A stretch of 17,646 nt of DNA, from positions 1 to 17,646 of the forward strand of contig QEYB01000217.1 in NCBI GenBank assembly GCA_017562135.1. The letters are read 5' to 3'. This document shows positions 1 through 8,585 of the stretch, in pieces (the stretch's first letter is position 1; each line of letters begins with the position of its first letter). The notes beneath the pieces were generated by a model. It had not been told where the DNA came from and made no database searches. It saw only the letters and a list, made by a program, of their open reading frames with translations. Both the position numbers and the translations under genes were made by a program. The DNA comes from Dipylidium caninum. Its lineage: Eukaryota; Platyhelminthes; Cestoda; Cyclophyllidea; Dipylidiidae.

Positions 1-138
1 CCAGAGAGAGATTGCTCGTCAGCATTAACTGAAATGACGCCTCCCGCGCTCTCGGTTCACGGAGCAGAGCATCGTCTCTTCCTCGACGCGGTGCCACTTG
101 CTAGCATGGCGAATGCAGAATCCTTTTGGGATTAAACA
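1..138 (+). CDS. Possible 3' coding end of a gene entering from the left
   Basis: Frame 1 is open from the first base to a TAA at 136-138, giving 45 codons that end in MANAESFWD. Third positions are mostly G or C in the middle (GCG, CTC, TCG, CTC, TTC, CTC, GAC, GCG, GTG), as in the better exons of this window. No domain is recognisable. The segment is cut by the window edge, so its acceptor cannot be seen, and I find no good AATAAA in the following 400 bases. It could be a chance open frame; 45 codons without a stop is not rare. Product unknown. Confidence 0.3.
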
Positions 139-589
139 TTGGAATTTTTACAGGTATGCTGCAGTCTGCGTCATTTCATTTTTCAACAGCCTTTCCGTGC
201 TCTCCTTACGGCCACATGAACGTACCGAGTAAGTAGACGTTCAAGGGGAAGTCGCTCCTTCAAGGGAGCAACCGTAGATTAAGTATTCACGGCGCTGTGG
301 CTACAATGCATTAATTTGTCGTGTGAAGAACTGGCCGGAGTCTGCACGGGCATAGAGAACGCCACTTCTCCCACATCCTCTGAATCGCTTTCATAATCCC
401 TCTGCATAAATTTAAAATGCGTCTTTTTCTCTCACTCGAAGAGAGTTCCGCATTTTGCATGGTCGGACGAGTGGTAGGTTCGCAGAGATGAGGAAATGGC
501 GGTCGCCTAGTGTCACGTCGTTTGGGGAATGACAACCACTGGCGCCATCCGACCTCGCTTGTGACAACGAATGTTTTCCCGCGCACCGT
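139..589. other. No supported gene
   Basis: A pyrimidine-rich acceptor-like sequence (ttttcaacag, about 180-189) is followed by a donor-like GTAAGT near 228, but no convincing frame joins them. A 93-codon minus frame covers 311-592 without codon bias or a domain. The right end grades into repeat copy A. Confidence 0.4.
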
Positions 590-1740
590 CATTTAAAAGT
601 AAGGCGAATGGCTGCTATAGACGCCTTCGTCGTAGAAACAAGTATCGATGATTCTTTAGCATCGCCATGGTGAGGCGAGTTGAGTGTGAGATGAACAAAA
701 AGGCACTGCTTGCAATTGCCAGTAGCTGTTGAAGCCCGCAAAACCATCCCACGTTTTGTCGAAGCCTCGATATTATCCCGTCCGTCAGGAGGTGAACTGC
801 AGGATTGCAGAAATGTGCTCGTTTCAATTCAGCATTAAACCTGTACAAGGAGTTTTCCCATGTTGAAGTCCAACTGGTGCTTAATTGCTTCAGGAGTCCA
901 GGTCAAGTGGACTGCCAATTCTTCCAGTCTCCACGCCGCTTCACGGGACCTCGTCCATCTCCACTTCCCCTTCTCTCATCCCCACAGACGCTGAAGCAGT
1001 CGTCGTGATGCTTGATTCGATGGTTGTCTGGTTGGTTTGAGGAGCATGCGATTACGCTGAATCACTGCTAAGGACACGAAATTTTGGGACAGTGGCGGAC
1101 GTTCTTCCCCAAAGCCAGGGGAACAAGGCCGCGGTACAACCAACATTGTGCCGAAACACCCGGACTGAGGCAATGCAGTCCAAGTGAATTTCAACTCATC
1201 TTAGCAATCTCTCTCCTTGCGTGCTTTGGCGCAGTCCTTCAGTTCGGTCGAATCTTGGGAAAGCGTCCCCTCAACGTATGCATGTCAGCAAGAGAGCTCA
1301 GACAATGGCAAATCACGGTGCTCATACCTCGACTAGTGATGATCTTAAGTTGCACGAGAGACAACGCTCTCGGTGGATGTTGTAGAGTTTGCTGCAGATA
1401 CGAAATATCTACGCGTAGGTGACGATCCGTGTGACTTCCGCCAGTGACCTAAGCGAGGACTACGACGTGGATTGTCGCCTTACTCATCACGCGGTTTCGT
1501 AAATCAAACATTTTGCTGCATTACGAAACACCTTTCTTCCCTTCCCGATGAACGTTTTAGTCGCATGGCTATTAGAGTCTGGCTTCCACAACTCCTGATG
1601 TACTCAGGTAGGGAAAATTCCACCGAGGACGGCATCATTGAGCGCCGTATCTTTTAAGTCTTCTAAAAGAACTAAACAGTGCTAAACGCACTTGGTGGAG
1701 ATCCATCAGGCAGAGAGTGAAGCACCCATCGTCGTAATTG
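590..1740 (+). repeat. Dispersed repeat, copy A (inverted relative to copy B at 11800-12880)
   Basis: The reverse complement of this block aligns nearly end to end with 11800-12880. Shared words include tggactcctgaag, gaggcgagttg, ggcagtccaag-type tracts, ttcccttcc next to gtatggctattaga-type sequence, and gtgctaaac followed by cacttggtg. By eye identity is about 65 to 75 % with many small indels. Weak similarity continues to about 1870 (tctctcgg). On minus, a frame at 840-690 contains RFNAELKR, LLTD and NVGWFC and is matched by copy B over about 45 codons. On plus, a frame at 1160-1260 contains QCSPSEF and is also matched in B. No transposase, reverse transcriptase or terminal repeats were recognised. 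It may be an old transposable element or a duplicated gene fragment. Confidence 0.75.
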
Positions 1741-1874
1741 TCAGTATATCAAGCAGGTGCCGTAAATGCGTCAAAGGGTGAAGGGTCACCTTCAACCCAG
1801 GGCAGTGCATACGAAAGTGACGGTGGGACCATCTCTCGGCGAGGCACCAAAATGGAGGTAATAGGAGGTATTCA

Positions 1875-2450
1875 ATGTTCCAGAAAAAGCAGCCACACGA
1901 AGCCATTTCGACCTGTTCAACTCTCCTAAATTCTATGTTGTCCGTGAAACTGCATCACAACGTATCGATGGGCGATGTGTGCAATCTACCACCCTATTTC
2001 CGCCCTAAATGTGAGCACACACCCGCGGACAGTCGTCTCAATTCAAAATGGAGAAGAGAAGAGTTCAAATCAAGCAATAATACGTTCCCAACATCCCACA
2101 ATGGCGAAACAGTGTGCGTCATAGAGTAGCAACGTGTTAATTATGTCCAAAAACTTGCGGCGCCTTGGAAAAATGCCAATTATTCCCAATTCCAATTAGT
2201 GAGCTTTAAAGCCTGAATAATGCTTTCTAATTAATGACCTTCAGCCCTCAAAAATGCCCCGATCTATCCCAATTGCTGGTCGATCTTATGCCAACTATTA
2301 GTTGTTTCCGATCCCCCTTCTTTAATGTGAATGCTTTGATGTTGCCTTCATCGAGAATGATTTTTACTAGACTCACGAGATCCTACTTTCACGTGCCCTC
2401 GTTTCTTTCCTTTTTATTAATTCTTGCCAGTTATAACCACTGACGCGCTC
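1875..2450. other. AT-richer intergenic or intronic stretch, no supported gene
   Basis: The part from about 2110 to 2450 is clearly richer in A and T than its surroundings and holds loosely repeated aattcccaattccaatta-type words. Short frames here show no codon bias or domain. It may include the 3' untranslated region and downstream flank of the minus-strand gene ending at 2614. Confidence 0.4.
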
Positions 2451-2451
2451 A

Positions 2452-2457
2452 TTTATT
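2452..2457 (-). terminator. Poly(A) signal AATAAA for the minus gene ending at 2614
   Basis: The plus strand reads TTTATT, which is AATAAA on minus, about 157 bases past the TAA at 2616-2614. A second TTTATT lies near 2411. The spacing suits a short 3' untranslated region. Six-base signals also occur by chance, so the support comes from position. Confidence 0.4.
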
Positions 2458-2613
2458 CTGTCTTTCGAGTCCCCGTTTTTCTCGCACACTGCTGCACCAC
2501 GTGGGATGAAGTTGGTCTGGCGAGCCGGTGCAGAAGGTATCGAGTTGTTCAGACGAAGAAATGATATGCATGGCAACGGGCAACTTGGGTTCCTTAATGG
2601 CGTGTTAATTGGA

Positions 2614-2826
2614 TTAAGAAAAGCCCACAGCCGCGGTGTTTGACATGAGCGGAGGCTCCGTCACAGTGCGGCCTTGGCACGCGGGCTCAAAGGGGAAGGT
2701 TGGCAGGTCGTGCGCGTGTGACATGGTGGCGAGTTGGCTGCGAAGTAGTTTGAAATGTCTCAGAGGAGAATGCACATCAGCCCTGGGAGACGCATTCAAC
2801 GCGTCCTGGTGATCCTCACTCGGCGT
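2614..2826 (-). CDS. Probable 3' terminal exon of a minus-strand gene, product unknown
   Basis: On minus, a strong pyrimidine-rich acceptor (cttcgtctgtcgattgcctag) is followed at once by 70 codons and a TAA at 2616-2614. The in-frame TAG that would close the frame upstream is the acceptor itself, a pattern expected of real exons. Third positions are strongly G/C (CGC, CTC, GCC, ACC, CAC, GCG, CAC, GAC, CTG, ACC, TTC, CCC), most clearly in the second half. The protein starts TPSEDHQDALNASPRADVH and ends SNTAAVGFS. It is rich in Pro, Ser and Thr, has no membrane segment or recognisable domain, and looks flexible. The exon begins in phase 0. A possible upstream partner is the short exon at 3523-3482, also phase 0. 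Coding confidence is good; function is unknown. Confidence 0.5.
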   Translation of the reverse strand, partial: TPSEDHQDALNASPRADVHSPLRHFKLLRSQLATMSHAHDLPTFPFEPACQGRTVTEPPLMSNTAAVGFS

Positions 2827-2829
2827 CTA

Positions 2830-3420
2830 GGCAATCGACAGACGAAGAGGACCGTGATGAGAAATTACACAAGTCCTGAATAAGCCGCTACTGCCGCCTG
2901 AGTAGCTCAAAATGGTGCACCGAATTCGGCAATGGGTGGTACCTCAAACACCACCGCCACTGCTGACAAAATGACATGAGAGGCTCTTTACGAAGACGTG
3001 TTGCCTAAGTTTATCATCAGTGATGTCTTGGTGAAAGCTATAGTTGAGATGTAGGGAACAAATAAGGCAACGTTCTGACGACGCCGCCACGACGAGTGAA
3101 TCAAACAAATGTTGCAGACGCTAGTTGGTGTTCAAAGCGGAGATTCCCGGATTGGCAAACCCGGCCGTTCCATAAATGATGGAGAGCAACAGCAGACGGC
3201 TCTACCATTTCTGAACTCCTCTACCAACCAATTAGCGTATCCCATTTCCCTCTCCCTGCTAAACCAGTACCACCCTCAGAGGTGACGCACAGCCCCTCGC
3301 CTCCTTGTCAACGCACCAATTCCTGTAGCCCCTTGCGCCCCTCCCTCTGTCCCGCGATGCCACTCGACCAGGGGATGCACACCGAGTACTAAGTAATCCC
3401 TGACAGGCCTCCCCGCAGCC
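2830..3420. other. No supported gene
   Basis: The + strand is dense in stops between about 2870 and 3180. Most of this stretch would be intron if the minus exons at 3523-3482 and 2826-2614 belong together. The part from 3240 to 3480 is C-rich on +. Confidence 0.4.
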
Positions 3421-3423
3421 ACT

Positions 3424-3460
3424 GCGTGGCCACCATTGAGCACCCTTGCGGTGGCCACGC
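3424..3460. repeat. Perfect 11-bp inverted repeat (hairpin)
   Basis: GCGTGGCCACC at 3424-3434 and GGTGGCCACGC at 3450-3460 are exact reverse complements around a 15-base loop. Each arm also contains the self-complementary word GTGGCCAC, so arm-to-arm and within-arm pairing are both possible. Neither a factor nor an RNA family can be named. If the minus gene model is right, the hairpin lies in its first intron. Confidence 0.8.
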
Positions 3461-3481
3461 GCTAATCCCCTTCCCCCTTAC

Positions 3482-3523
3482 GTGACACAGTAATAATAAC
3501 GAAAACCTTCTGACCTCCATCAT
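3482..3523 (-). CDS. Possible first coding exon of the minus gene ending at 2614
   Basis: On minus, ATG ATG starts a 14-codon frame (MMEVRRFSLLLLCH) that ends exactly at a consensus donor, CAC|GTAAGG. The N-terminal pattern (two Arg, then a Leu run) resembles a short signal or anchor segment. Phase 0 at the donor matches phase 0 at the acceptor of 2826, giving an 84-residue product with a roughly 655-base intron. The exon is very short and an ATG near a donor is easy to find by chance, so this is only a candidate. Confidence 0.2.
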
Positions 3524-3667
3524 ATTTTACTTTTTTACCATTTCATTCTCAGTCTTGTTTTCTCAACCCGTCTGAGTAGAGAAATTTCTCATCTGTGCTC
3601 CCTCAGTTTGCAATGAAATTCACACACGACAGATTTTGGCCTGCGTATGGTGCGCTCCACCACTTAG

Positions 3668-3791
3668 TACACCAACCGCTCCGTTACTACGTCTGGGCAA
3701 CTTCGCTCAGCCCTCGTCCTAATAAATCCTGGTGGAACCAGTCAGCTTCATGACCTCGTACAAGAAATCTGCAAGTTGTGTCAAACGTGGG
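3668..3791 (+). CDS. Candidate internal exon upstream of the EF-hand exon
   Basis: The acceptor gctccaccacttag is followed by 41 codons beginning YTNRSVTTSGQLRSALVL and ending HDLVQEICKLCQTW, then a donor G|GTTAGG. The in-frame TAG just upstream is again the acceptor itself, and another TAG follows the donor. The exon ends in phase 1, and the next candidate exon at 4014 supplies the two missing bases of a Gly codon. The HDLVQEICKLC part looks helical and amphipathic. The donor is not a perfect consensus. A 112-codon minus frame overlaps here (4057-3719) but has weaker codon bias. Confidence 0.35.
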
Positions 3792-4013
3792 GTTAGGAGT
3801 GTTTGCAGCCCCGTGACTGGTGGTGCACAACGTAATAACAAGTCATGAAGGGAAAAACACAAAGAAGGCAGAATTATGCGCAACGGTTTGGAAGAAAAAC
3901 CTGTACAGAGCAAACTCTGAGTGGCCCTCGATCCACCAAGAAGATTGAAGAGAGAGAGGCAAAGAGAACAATTGAACGCCAACATAGAGAAGCTCGTGTA
4001 CTTAGCTGAAAAG

Positions 4014-4198
4014 GCATTCTCGAAATCGCCACTGCCTTTACCTTTGCTTATATTCACCCCGATGGTAGTTTCAATCGCGAAGAACTCCTAACGCTCACCA
4101 GAGCACTCGACACAATCGTCAATGAAGGGCGGATATTCTTCCGCTCCATGGTCAGCCTGAGGACCCGTTTCCTCACAATACCACAGTGCACAGCATAG
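4014..4198 (+). CDS. 3' terminal exon with a degenerate EF-hand
   Basis: The frame is closed upstream by TGA at 4007-4009 and ends with TAG at 4196-4198. It contains FTFAYIHPDGSFNREEL, which lines up with the helix-loop of EF-hand proteins: Asp at loop position 5, Gly at 6, a hydrophobic residue at 8, Glu at 12, and a Phe-rich entering helix. Loop positions 1 and 3 are Tyr and His instead of Asp, so calcium binding is probably weak or lost. The exiting helix (LLTLTRALDTIV) is amphipathic. AATAAA stands 52 bases past the stop. The acceptor (gctgaaaag) lacks a good pyrimidine tract, which is the weak point; an alternative acceptor at 4005 would read another frame. Likely an EF-hand or calmodulin-like protein; the exact family cannot be told. 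Confidence 0.45.
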
Positions 4199-4249
4199 TA
4201 TCAGAGCACAAAATTGTCCTCCATCGGGCGGCAATTCACCACTTTTGTT

Positions 4250-4255
4250 AATAAA
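4250..4255 (+). terminator. Poly(A) signal AATAAA of the EF-hand gene
   Basis: AATAAA lies 52 bases downstream of the TAG at 4196-4198, in an AT-rich setting (gttaataaaatattg). Position and context fit a short 3' untranslated region. Confidence 0.5.
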
Positions 4256-4259
4256 ATAT

Positions 4260-5560
4260 TGTAGTTGATATAACATATCGTCTCAAGACGTCAATTTCTT
4301 CCCCCGAAGGAGGTTAGGTCATAACCACTGCACTATATTCTAGACCACCATTTCGACACAAGAACACACAACCTGTGAAGCCTTTTGCAGACGACTTAGC
4401 AGACAACAAAAGAGACCTGACCAATTTCAACGTTAGCTTTTTCGCTTTCCTCTTTCGTCACGTTTAACAGGCCGGATAGCAACCGTCACTACCGAATCCG
4501 ACAATCCCCGACACAAGCGTGGCGGAAGAGCAAAAGTGAGAATACATCTGAAGAGGCACAACCCGCATGCACCACTCTTCTTTGTTGTTGCTGCATCCGT
4601 TGGAGTGGTCCACTGACGAGCTCGGCATACCCGACAACGAAACGGTGCCTATGCCTCGCTAAGAAAAAACTTACATTAAAACACGCATGTCTGACAGAGA
4701 ATGCGCATAATTTTATAAGTGATGGTCTTGCAATGGAAGTGTCTCGTTTGCCCGTATCCATCTTACTACGTATTTGAGAGATTTTCTTCTCCTCGCATTG
4801 TTGTTCACCCAGTTGAGCTCTTGTTCAATGCTTTAAGAAGCAGTGTATCGAATCGCTGTGGGGCATATAGGGTGGATCTCCTCAGAGCCAGGTTCGTCTT
4901 CCAACCTGCTGTTGGGAAGCTTCTTAACTTTGAACTGAAACCTATTTTCATCTTAAATGCGATATCGGGTGGTGATGCAAGGCGTTGCCCATTTTTCATA
5001 TGAGATAGAACTTAAGACTAAAACGGCCCGCTGCCTCTCATCTTGGAGGCGATAAAATTTTTCAAAAAGCCTGGTGTTGATGTATCGGGTACAAAATATT
5101 GCCTAATTAATGCCTGTCTTTCCGCTGTTCGCGCCCTTGTTGGTGACTGCCTACGGGAAATGAATGCGGCTTTTGTACATGTATGTTACGGCTGTACGCG
5201 AGCAGTAACGCTACACGGACAAGCCCTCTCAGGGATATACATCTTTGTAAAGGTCCATGCATCCTGACACGAAGAAGCGGTAATTACTCACACGATTCTC
5301 CTAAAAACTCAAGTTTAGAGGGCGAAATCGTCAGCCACCTTTCACTGTGCCAATCATGGCCGTGAACTTGGTGTTACAGCAAGGTGGCTGTAACAGAGAA
5401 CGTATTATGGAGAAAATTCATACAAGGCATCGTTGACATGTTGTTAGAAGCGTAGAAGGAGTAAATACGAGCTGAAGTCACATGGCAATTTGGAGGACGT
5501 GAATCCCACCGTCTCATTCTCATCAATGAGAGCCGTGCAGGGGGAGACGACATTTGCGTT
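4260..5560. other. No firmly supported gene
   Basis: Frames of 90 to 94 codons occur on both strands around 4489-5003, and a 74-codon + frame at 5043-5267 has a Cys-rich middle (CLINACLSAVRALVGDC). None has good splice borders or third-position bias, so all are left uncalled. This is probably intergenic or intronic. Confidence 0.4.
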
Positions 5561-5561
5561 C

Positions 5562-5657
5562 CTATGTCCCAGTCACTAAATATCGCTGTGCGAATTGGTG
5601 AAGGTGGCATAAGACGAAGGCGTCCACGAGGTTTTTGATAGCGGTACGGGGAATCTT
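5562..5657 (-). CDS. Candidate short terminal exon on minus, product unknown
   Basis: The acceptor tattccccccatttag is a strong pyrimidine tract. It is followed by 31 codons, KIPRTAIKNLVDAFVLCHL then HQFAQRYLVTGT, and TAG at 5564-5562. Third positions are mostly C or G in the first half (CCC, ATC, AAC, CTC, GTG, GAC, GCC, TTC, GTC). The sequence looks helical. No AATAAA follows at short range; a donor-like GTGACT inside could mean that it is an internal exon. Two other open frames overlap on minus (5839-5576 and 5703-5374) with poorer bias. Confidence 0.3.
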   Translation of the reverse strand, partial: KIPRTAIKNLVDAFVLCHLHQFAQRYLVTGT

Positions 5658-5659
5658 CT

Positions 5660-6070
5660 AAATGGGGGGAATATATCGCGGAGGTCGTAATTATACTTGC
5701 CAAAGTAGGATTCGGGGACTTGTTGAAATAGGGCTAAGGTCGTAACTCGGTAGCAGGTGAGTGTGTGAGGGAGAGAGATGGAGTGGGTAGGGGAGGGAAG
5801 TTGAGGGTCTGGAAAGAGACGCGATTTCTCTCTTGACAAGTGTTACTATCAATGTCACCTGGAACTAACCAGCTGTTACTAAAATGATTTAAGTCAACGG
5901 TTAGGCACGATTGTAAATTGTTCTGTCCGAGATAATCACTTAAAGTTCACAGTTCCTTCAAGTTGTGAGAGTTTATTGACAGCAAATTCTCTGCATTCAC
6001 CACTGCGGAACAAACGTCAGGCAGCTGTCAAACCGTCAAGTATTTACTCCTCACCGAGAAATAACTGACG
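5660..6070. other. No supported gene
   Basis: On +, 5755-5825 is purine-rich (gagggagagagatgg and similar). A TTTATT near 5970 would be a poly(A) signal for a minus gene, but no terminal exon was found directly upstream of it. Confidence 0.35.
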
Positions 6071-6073
6071 ACC

Positions 6074-6126
6074 GTCTGATGTCGCCTGACCCCACCTGAT
6101 CTTATCTGATCTGATCCCATCTGATC
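6074..6126. repeat. Degenerate CTGAT tandem repeat
   Basis: The word CTGAT or CCTGAC recurs about every 10 bases (gtctgatgtc, gcctgacccc, acctgatctt, atctgatctg, atcccatctg). It is a small imperfect minisatellite or slippage product. No function is implied. Confidence 0.65.
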
Positions 6127-6313
6127 GGAGGATTGGGAAATGGAGTGTGGCCTCACAGCAAGTGTGATTAGGGCAAATGGAGAATCAGACAAGCGATTTT
6201 CTCAAGGGTGACCAAATACACTGTGTGCTTTCACATCTCCTGTAAAAGTAGAACGATGTTTGCTGCACTTTCTTAACTCTAAACTGATCAATCACATTTG
6301 AATTCCCATCCAG

Positions 6314-6391
6314 TTCCACAACAATGGCCAGACTACCTTCCAACCGAACGTCAGCTCCTCAACCAATCTCGAGATTGTGTACATGGAGGAG
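6314..6391 (+). CDS. Internal exon, 26 codons, strong splice borders
   Basis: The acceptor tgaattcccatccag carries an in-frame TGA just upstream, and a perfect donor GAG|GTAAGT ends the exon. The frame gives FHNNGQTTFQPNVSSST and then NLEIVYMEE in phase 0 at both ends. Nearly all third positions are C or G (TTC, CAC, AAC, GGC, CAG, ACC, TTC, CCG, AAC, GTC, AGC). The composition (Asn, Gln, Ser, Thr with a final acidic Glu pair) suggests a soluble or extracellular segment. The frame runs on into the exon at 6452 across a 60-base intron. Upstream exons were not identified. Product unknown. Confidence 0.5.
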
Positions 6392-6451
6392 GTAAGTCCG
6401 CCCCGCAGTTCACCATTATGCCGCCGTCTCGTCTCTCTACTTTCAAACCAG

Positions 6452-6616
6452 GACTTGCAGAGCAAAAAATCCTCGGCTTTCTTGAGTTTCACCCTGTTTG
6501 CAGCCATTCACCTCATCGAGTTGCTACCATCGCAACCCGTTCTAACGTGTCCTGCCCCCTTTCCCCTCGTCCCGTCTCCTCGTTGGGACTGTTCAGTCAT
6601 ATGCCGTGGTTATTAG
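6452..6616 (+). CDS. Exon following 6314-6391, probably entering a membrane segment
   Basis: The acceptor ctcgtctctctactttcaaaccag is excellent, and phase 0 matches the upstream donor. The frame reads DLQSKKSSAFLSFTLFAAIHL and continues IELLPSQPVLTCPAP; the stretch AFLSFTLFAAIHLIELL is hydrophobic enough for one membrane helix or a buried helix. TAG closes the frame at 6614-6616, but the C-terminal part is C-rich and less gene-like, so the true exon may stop earlier at an unrecognised donor. The 60-base intron is a multiple of three without a stop, so its retention would insert 20 residues. No poly(A) signal is near. Product unknown. Confidence 0.4.
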   Translation, partial: DLQSKKSSAFLSFTLFAAIHLIELLPSQPVLTCPAPFPLVPSPRWDCSVICRGY

Positions 6617-6869
6617 CAAGTAGTTCCTCGCCTCCGTCAGAGGAAGGCTCAAATTTGGACAAATCACCATGACATCCATGAAGACGTTTGACAGTTTCTA
6701 GTGTTCCATCATGTTCTATCCACATGGGACCGCGTCATCATTCTGCATTTAGTGAGTCTCAGTCTTGGCAACTGAGGAAGATTGCAGAGCCACTTGACTA
6801 ATGCCTCTTATGGCGCCATCAAAACTCTCATTCACATGAACAGTGCCGTAGGATCACTTGGACTTGCCT

Positions 6870-7344
6870 CAACCTCATCAGACACCGTTCCTCCCCTGCT
6901 GCGTCCCCTTCATGTCGTGCAGTCGGTGTATGTATGAGAAAGAGGAGGCCCGCTCGTCCTCCTGACTTGTTGATGCGGCAAATTGAAAGTCTTGTGGAGG
7001 CAGTCGTGCAGGAGTGGCTTTCGTCTGGTTGTCAAATGAGAATTCAGGTCGACCAGACGGATGCATTCCCCTGTGAAGTCCACGAAATGTGCCTTCGACC
7101 TGCTTGCGGTTGTCGACAGTCACAGACCCACAAGAGGAATGCTTTGACGTTGGAGGTGAGAGTGGGAAGTCCGCGACCTTCCGAGGGAACATTTCGTGGC
7201 AGGGGATTAACTCGCGCCTCCAATGGCAAGGCAGCTTTGAGGGACAGGTTGGACTACAGCTACTGCGACGTGCTGTGTGGTGTGAAGGATGGAATGAAAT
7301 GTCTTCGGACGATTCCGCAACTGTGCATACTCGCATGCCAACAG
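6870..7344. other. Stop-poor stretch open on both strands, coding strand unresolved
   Basis: A 207-codon minus frame (7501-6878), a 154-codon plus frame (6934-7398) and a 159-codon plus frame (7089-7568) overlap here. Such mutual openness often marks a real exon plus its shadows, but none shows clear bias or a domain. The minus frame is rich in Ser, Pro, Arg and His. The plus frame contains LVEAVVQEWLSSGC. Confidence 0.35.
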
Positions 7345-7590
7345 TCACGCGAAGCTCGACGTGGCGCAGAGAGCGCGAACGCTGCAATACCCCTTTAAGG
7401 ATTGGGAAGGGTCGACAAGATGGTGATGAATGTGAGCATTGTCCTTGCACTCTCCGGCCAACAACCGTAGCATTTGTGTCACTGCGTCCGAAGGTATCCA
7501 CAGAATGGGATCAAAGGGGATTCTGTGACCATTCAGAGGCAACGCCTTTTTGCAGAATTTGTCCGTAGCCACCGACACCGCTTCCCGCCG
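7345..7590 (-). CDS. Candidate minus exon, perhaps of the gene at 8265-8878
   Basis: A minus frame opens after a TAA near 7600 and runs to TGA at 7347-7345. Its first part looks like protein: VSVATDKFCKKALPLNGHRI, then PFDPILWIPSDAVTQMLRLL and AGECKDN. The part after about 7400 looks less so, and a donor (AAAGG|GGTATTG) near 7395 could end the exon there. The acceptor near 7585 is weak. Third-position bias is mixed. It lies on the same strand as, and downstream of, the strong exon pair at 8878-8265, so it may be a later exon of that gene. No domain recognised. Confidence 0.25.
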   Translation of the reverse strand, partial: RREAVSVATDKFCKKALPLNGHRIPFDPILWIPSDAVTQMLRLLAGECKDNAHIHHHLVDPSQSLKGYCSVRALCATSSFA

Positions 7591-8141
7591 AGTCTTCGAG
7601 TATTAATGTGGGCGTGGGTTGACGTGGGTTAATGTCGGCAGTCGGTGAGACGATGGTTCCATTTCGTGGAAAAATGAAGCACGCGCATTTACAGTGTCAG
7701 ACAAATGCTTCCCACATGTCAAGTCATTAGGCGTGGGTGTCTCTATTTCGGCTGAGGTCGACGTTCTGTGTAGAAGCTATTCTGGAGCACTTCGAGGGGG
7801 TGTGCATTTTCATGAGGCAGGTCGCCCATTCCCGCTACCCCTCACCAGTGCGCCCGCACTCGGTGGGCGAAGTGATGCGAGCTCTCAGCACCCAGACTTG
7901 ATCGCCTCCCAACTTTGCTGCCCGCCTTCACCGCCACACCCTGCAAACCACCACTCGCCCCCAAACAAGTACTGCCGCATACCTCGTTCACACCACTGAC
8001 TCCGCTCCCCTCCACTCACGTCTATGCTCCTCCCACCCGCCCCGAGGCCACGAGACGGCTGGGCTTCACCTTCAGCTGTGTTGCTGCGTCGCCTCTCATC
8101 TCCATTCTCTTCTCCCAAAACCACCTTATGCGGACAAACGA

Positions 8142-8185
8142 GCTCGTGGACAACGGGTCCTCGGCTTGTGGACAACTTGTCCTCG
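8142..8185. repeat. 22-bp tandem duplication
   Basis: 8142-8163 and 8164-8185 are adjacent copies that differ at three of 22 positions (gctcgtggacaacgggtc against gcttgtggacaacttgtc). A minus frame crosses both copies, so if this is coding it would be a short peptide duplication, although 22 is not a multiple of three. Origin by slippage is likely. Confidence 0.75.
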
Positions 8186-8264
8186 AAGTGGTCAGAACAA
8201 GAAAATCTCATTTGCAGCAAAGCCGTTTTCGTTCTACTTGTCAGAGGTGCCCGACAGTATGTAC

Positions 8265-8495
8265 GTTCGAAGGTTGATGGAACAGGTGGATCTGAGAATG
8301 GCGGTGCGCAGGCCGAAGAGGAGGACGCCGCGCAGGTGGACTTCGTCATACGTCACCAAATGGTGTTTGGCGGTCAGTTCACTGTGCATGAAGGTGACAC
8401 GCGAGATGCCAATTGTGCCGTTGCTCCTCATTTGCACGGTGAGCATGGTGTCAAGGTCGAAGATGGAGTAGGCCCTGGAGATGTGCAAGTTGGCC
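8265..8495 (-). CDS. Strong internal exon of a minus-strand gene, product unknown
   Basis: The acceptor cctttccctcttaaatag is excellent. The frame reads ANLHISRAYSIFDLDTMLTV, then QMRSNGTIGISRVTFMHSEL, and later YDEVHLRGVLLFGLRTAIL. Third positions are almost all C or G (AAC, CAC, ATC, TCC, AGG, GCC, TAC, TCC, ATC, TTC, GAC). The exon is joined to 8878-8586 by a 90-base intron, where GG|G completes a Gly codon. The 3' border is uncertain: a donor AAC|GTACAT at 8264 is possible, and TAG at 8236-8234 would otherwise end the protein. Alternating hydrophobic residues suggest a beta-rich fold followed by a hydrophobic segment. An NGT sequon is present. The opposite-strand frames look like shadows. 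Family not recognised. Confidence 0.6.
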
Positions 8496-8585
8496 CTATT
8501 TAAGAGGGAAAGGACAGAGGAGAATGTAAAGCCAAGGACTGTGTAGTCCGATAAAACGTGGAGTGGATGAGCTCCACTCGCCTAC

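Noticed and set aside
1084..1422. Functional protein gene in repeat copy A (112 codons)
   Set aside because: The same frame in copy B carries several stops and there is no splice or start support; it is treated as part of a decayed repeat.
3719..4057. 112-codon minus gene
   Set aside because: It lacks codon bias and overlaps the better-supported EF-hand gene model on +.
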